From the NCBI GenBank assembly GCA_020633845.1, contig JACKCW010000001.1, positions 297,011-361,010 of the forward strand: a DNA stretch of 64,000 nt, written 5' to 3'. Position numbers and translations under genes: made by a program. This stretch comes from Caryophanales bacterium (GTDB lineage: Bacteria; Bacillota_I; Bacilli_A; Izemoplasmatales; UBA1188). The notes beneath the pieces are model-generated. The model was not told the origin of the DNA. It saw only the letters and a program-made list of their open reading frames with translations, and ran no database searches. Of the stretch, positions 63,445 to 64,000 are shown in pieces; the stretch's first letter is position 1; each line of letters opens with the position of its first letter.

Positions 63445-64000
63445 ATGAAAAAGATCTTACTCATATTTACTATCTTATTCTCGGCTCTTATTCTTATGGG
63501 CTGTAAAGAAAAAGAGACTATAACAATTCTCTCTCCATCCGGAACTCCGGCTCTTTCACAGATGTATGTCGAAGAAAAAGCCAACGACTATAACTACAAA
63601 GTGGATATTGTGGACGGGGTTGACCCTCTTGTGAGCGCCTTTACGAGCGCTTCTTATGATATAATATACGCTCCGATTAATCTTGGAGCGAAGATGTATC
63701 TCAATAATGGAAACTATCGTCTTCTCGGAGTTGTTGTATATTGTAACTATTATTTAGTAACCAAAACCGATAGCGATTTTACTTTAGATTCTCTTCAAGG
63801 TAAAAACATTGTATTATTCGGACAAAATGCCGTATCGGGAATCATGGCGTCTTATATATTTAATGAAAATAATCTAAATAATTTAAATATTACCTACGTT
63901 AACTCGGTAGCCGAAGCGCAAGCGGAGCTTATTAAAGATTCGACTAAAGTTATTCTGACGGCCGAACCTTCCTTAAGCGTTCTTGAAAGTAAGATTTCGG
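63445..64000 (+). CDS. Substrate-binding lipoprotein, 5' part
   Basis: An incomplete gene running off the window; 185 codons are present. The N-terminus is a lipoprotein signal (KKILLIFTILFSALILMGC, lipid Cys at residue 20). ITILSPSGTPALSQMYVEE, the FTSASYDIIYAPINLGAKM segment and LQGKNIVLFGQNAVSGIMASYIF match periplasmic-binding fold II proteins of the NMT1/THI5 or SsuA kind, which feed ABC importers. The ligand cannot be told. It has GAGGTGA before the ATG and shares the divergent operator region with the Crp/Fnr gene; transporter subunits may follow outside the window. Confidence 0.85.
   Translation, partial: MKKILLIFTILFSALILMGCKEKETITILSPSGTPALSQMYVEEKANDYNYKVDIVDGVDPLVSAFTSASYDIIYAPINLGAKMYLNNGNYRLLGVVVYCNYYLVTKTDSDFTLDSLQGKNIVLFGQNAVSGIMASYIFNENNLNNLNITYVNSVAEAQAELIKDSTKVILTAEPSLSVLESKIS

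Overview
The window is a chromosomal segment from a low-GC, single-membrane bacterium. The 16S sequence, the gene orders (fusA-tuf, rpsF-ssb-rpsR, gdpP-rplI-dnaB, prfA-prmC, ylxM-ffh, the atp operon, rpsB-tsf-pyrH-frr-uppS-cdsA-dxr-rseP) and the strong AGGAGG ribosome sites place it in Bacillota, in the broad Bacilli/Erysipelotrichia/Mollicutes-related part. I cannot name a genus from sequence alone. TGA ends genes such as prfA and atpH while TGG encodes tryptophan, so this is the standard bacterial code and not the Mycoplasma code.

Bases 1-40910 are mostly core genes. They run as rpsG(end)-fusA-tuf; a small group of a PfkB kinase, TatD, YchF and PncC; rpsF-ssb-rpsR; a fused gdpP-rplI gene followed by dnaB-prfA-prmC; topA; ftsY-ylxM-ffh; then a minus-strand operon (membrane protein, a FtsK without membrane segments, lepB, rbgA, rnhB). 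Next come a HAD phosphatase, tsaC, rpiB and upp, a complete F-type ATP synthase operon whose c subunit carries a sodium-binding signature, and the rpsB-to-rseP operon, in which uS2 has an unusual acidic tail ending in a SAP/Rho-N-like domain.

Bases 40911-45997 hold one complete rRNA operon, 16S-23S-5S-tRNA-Asn-tRNA-Glu. It has a strong promoter, boxA-like leaders, long processing stems and a terminator. The spacer between 16S and 23S contains no tRNA.

Bases 46000-64000 are more accessory. Directly behind the rRNA/tRNA cluster lies a three-gene Xre / ImmA-IrrE protease / PIN nuclease module with tandem promoters and an inverted-repeat operator. It is followed by a DUF5684 membrane protein, a metallo-beta-lactamase-fold hydrolase, cardiolipin synthase, a GT8 glycosyltransferase, an iron alcohol dehydrogenase, tRNA-Thr, a MerR regulator divergent from a 1062-residue BspA-like leucine-rich-repeat surface protein, a small membrane protein, a lipoprotein nuclease with a decayed 3' copy of itself just upstream, and an operon of DUF2079, GNAT, methyltransferase and DUF3737 genes. 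Last are a Crp/Fnr regulator and a divergent substrate-binding lipoprotein with a perfect 16-bp palindrome between them.

No stretch longer than about 300 bases lacks a gene or RNA. The longest gaps (26310-26548, 40911-41133, 53548-53759) hold promoters, leaders and one possible small ORF. I saw no CRISPR array, insertion sequence or prophage.
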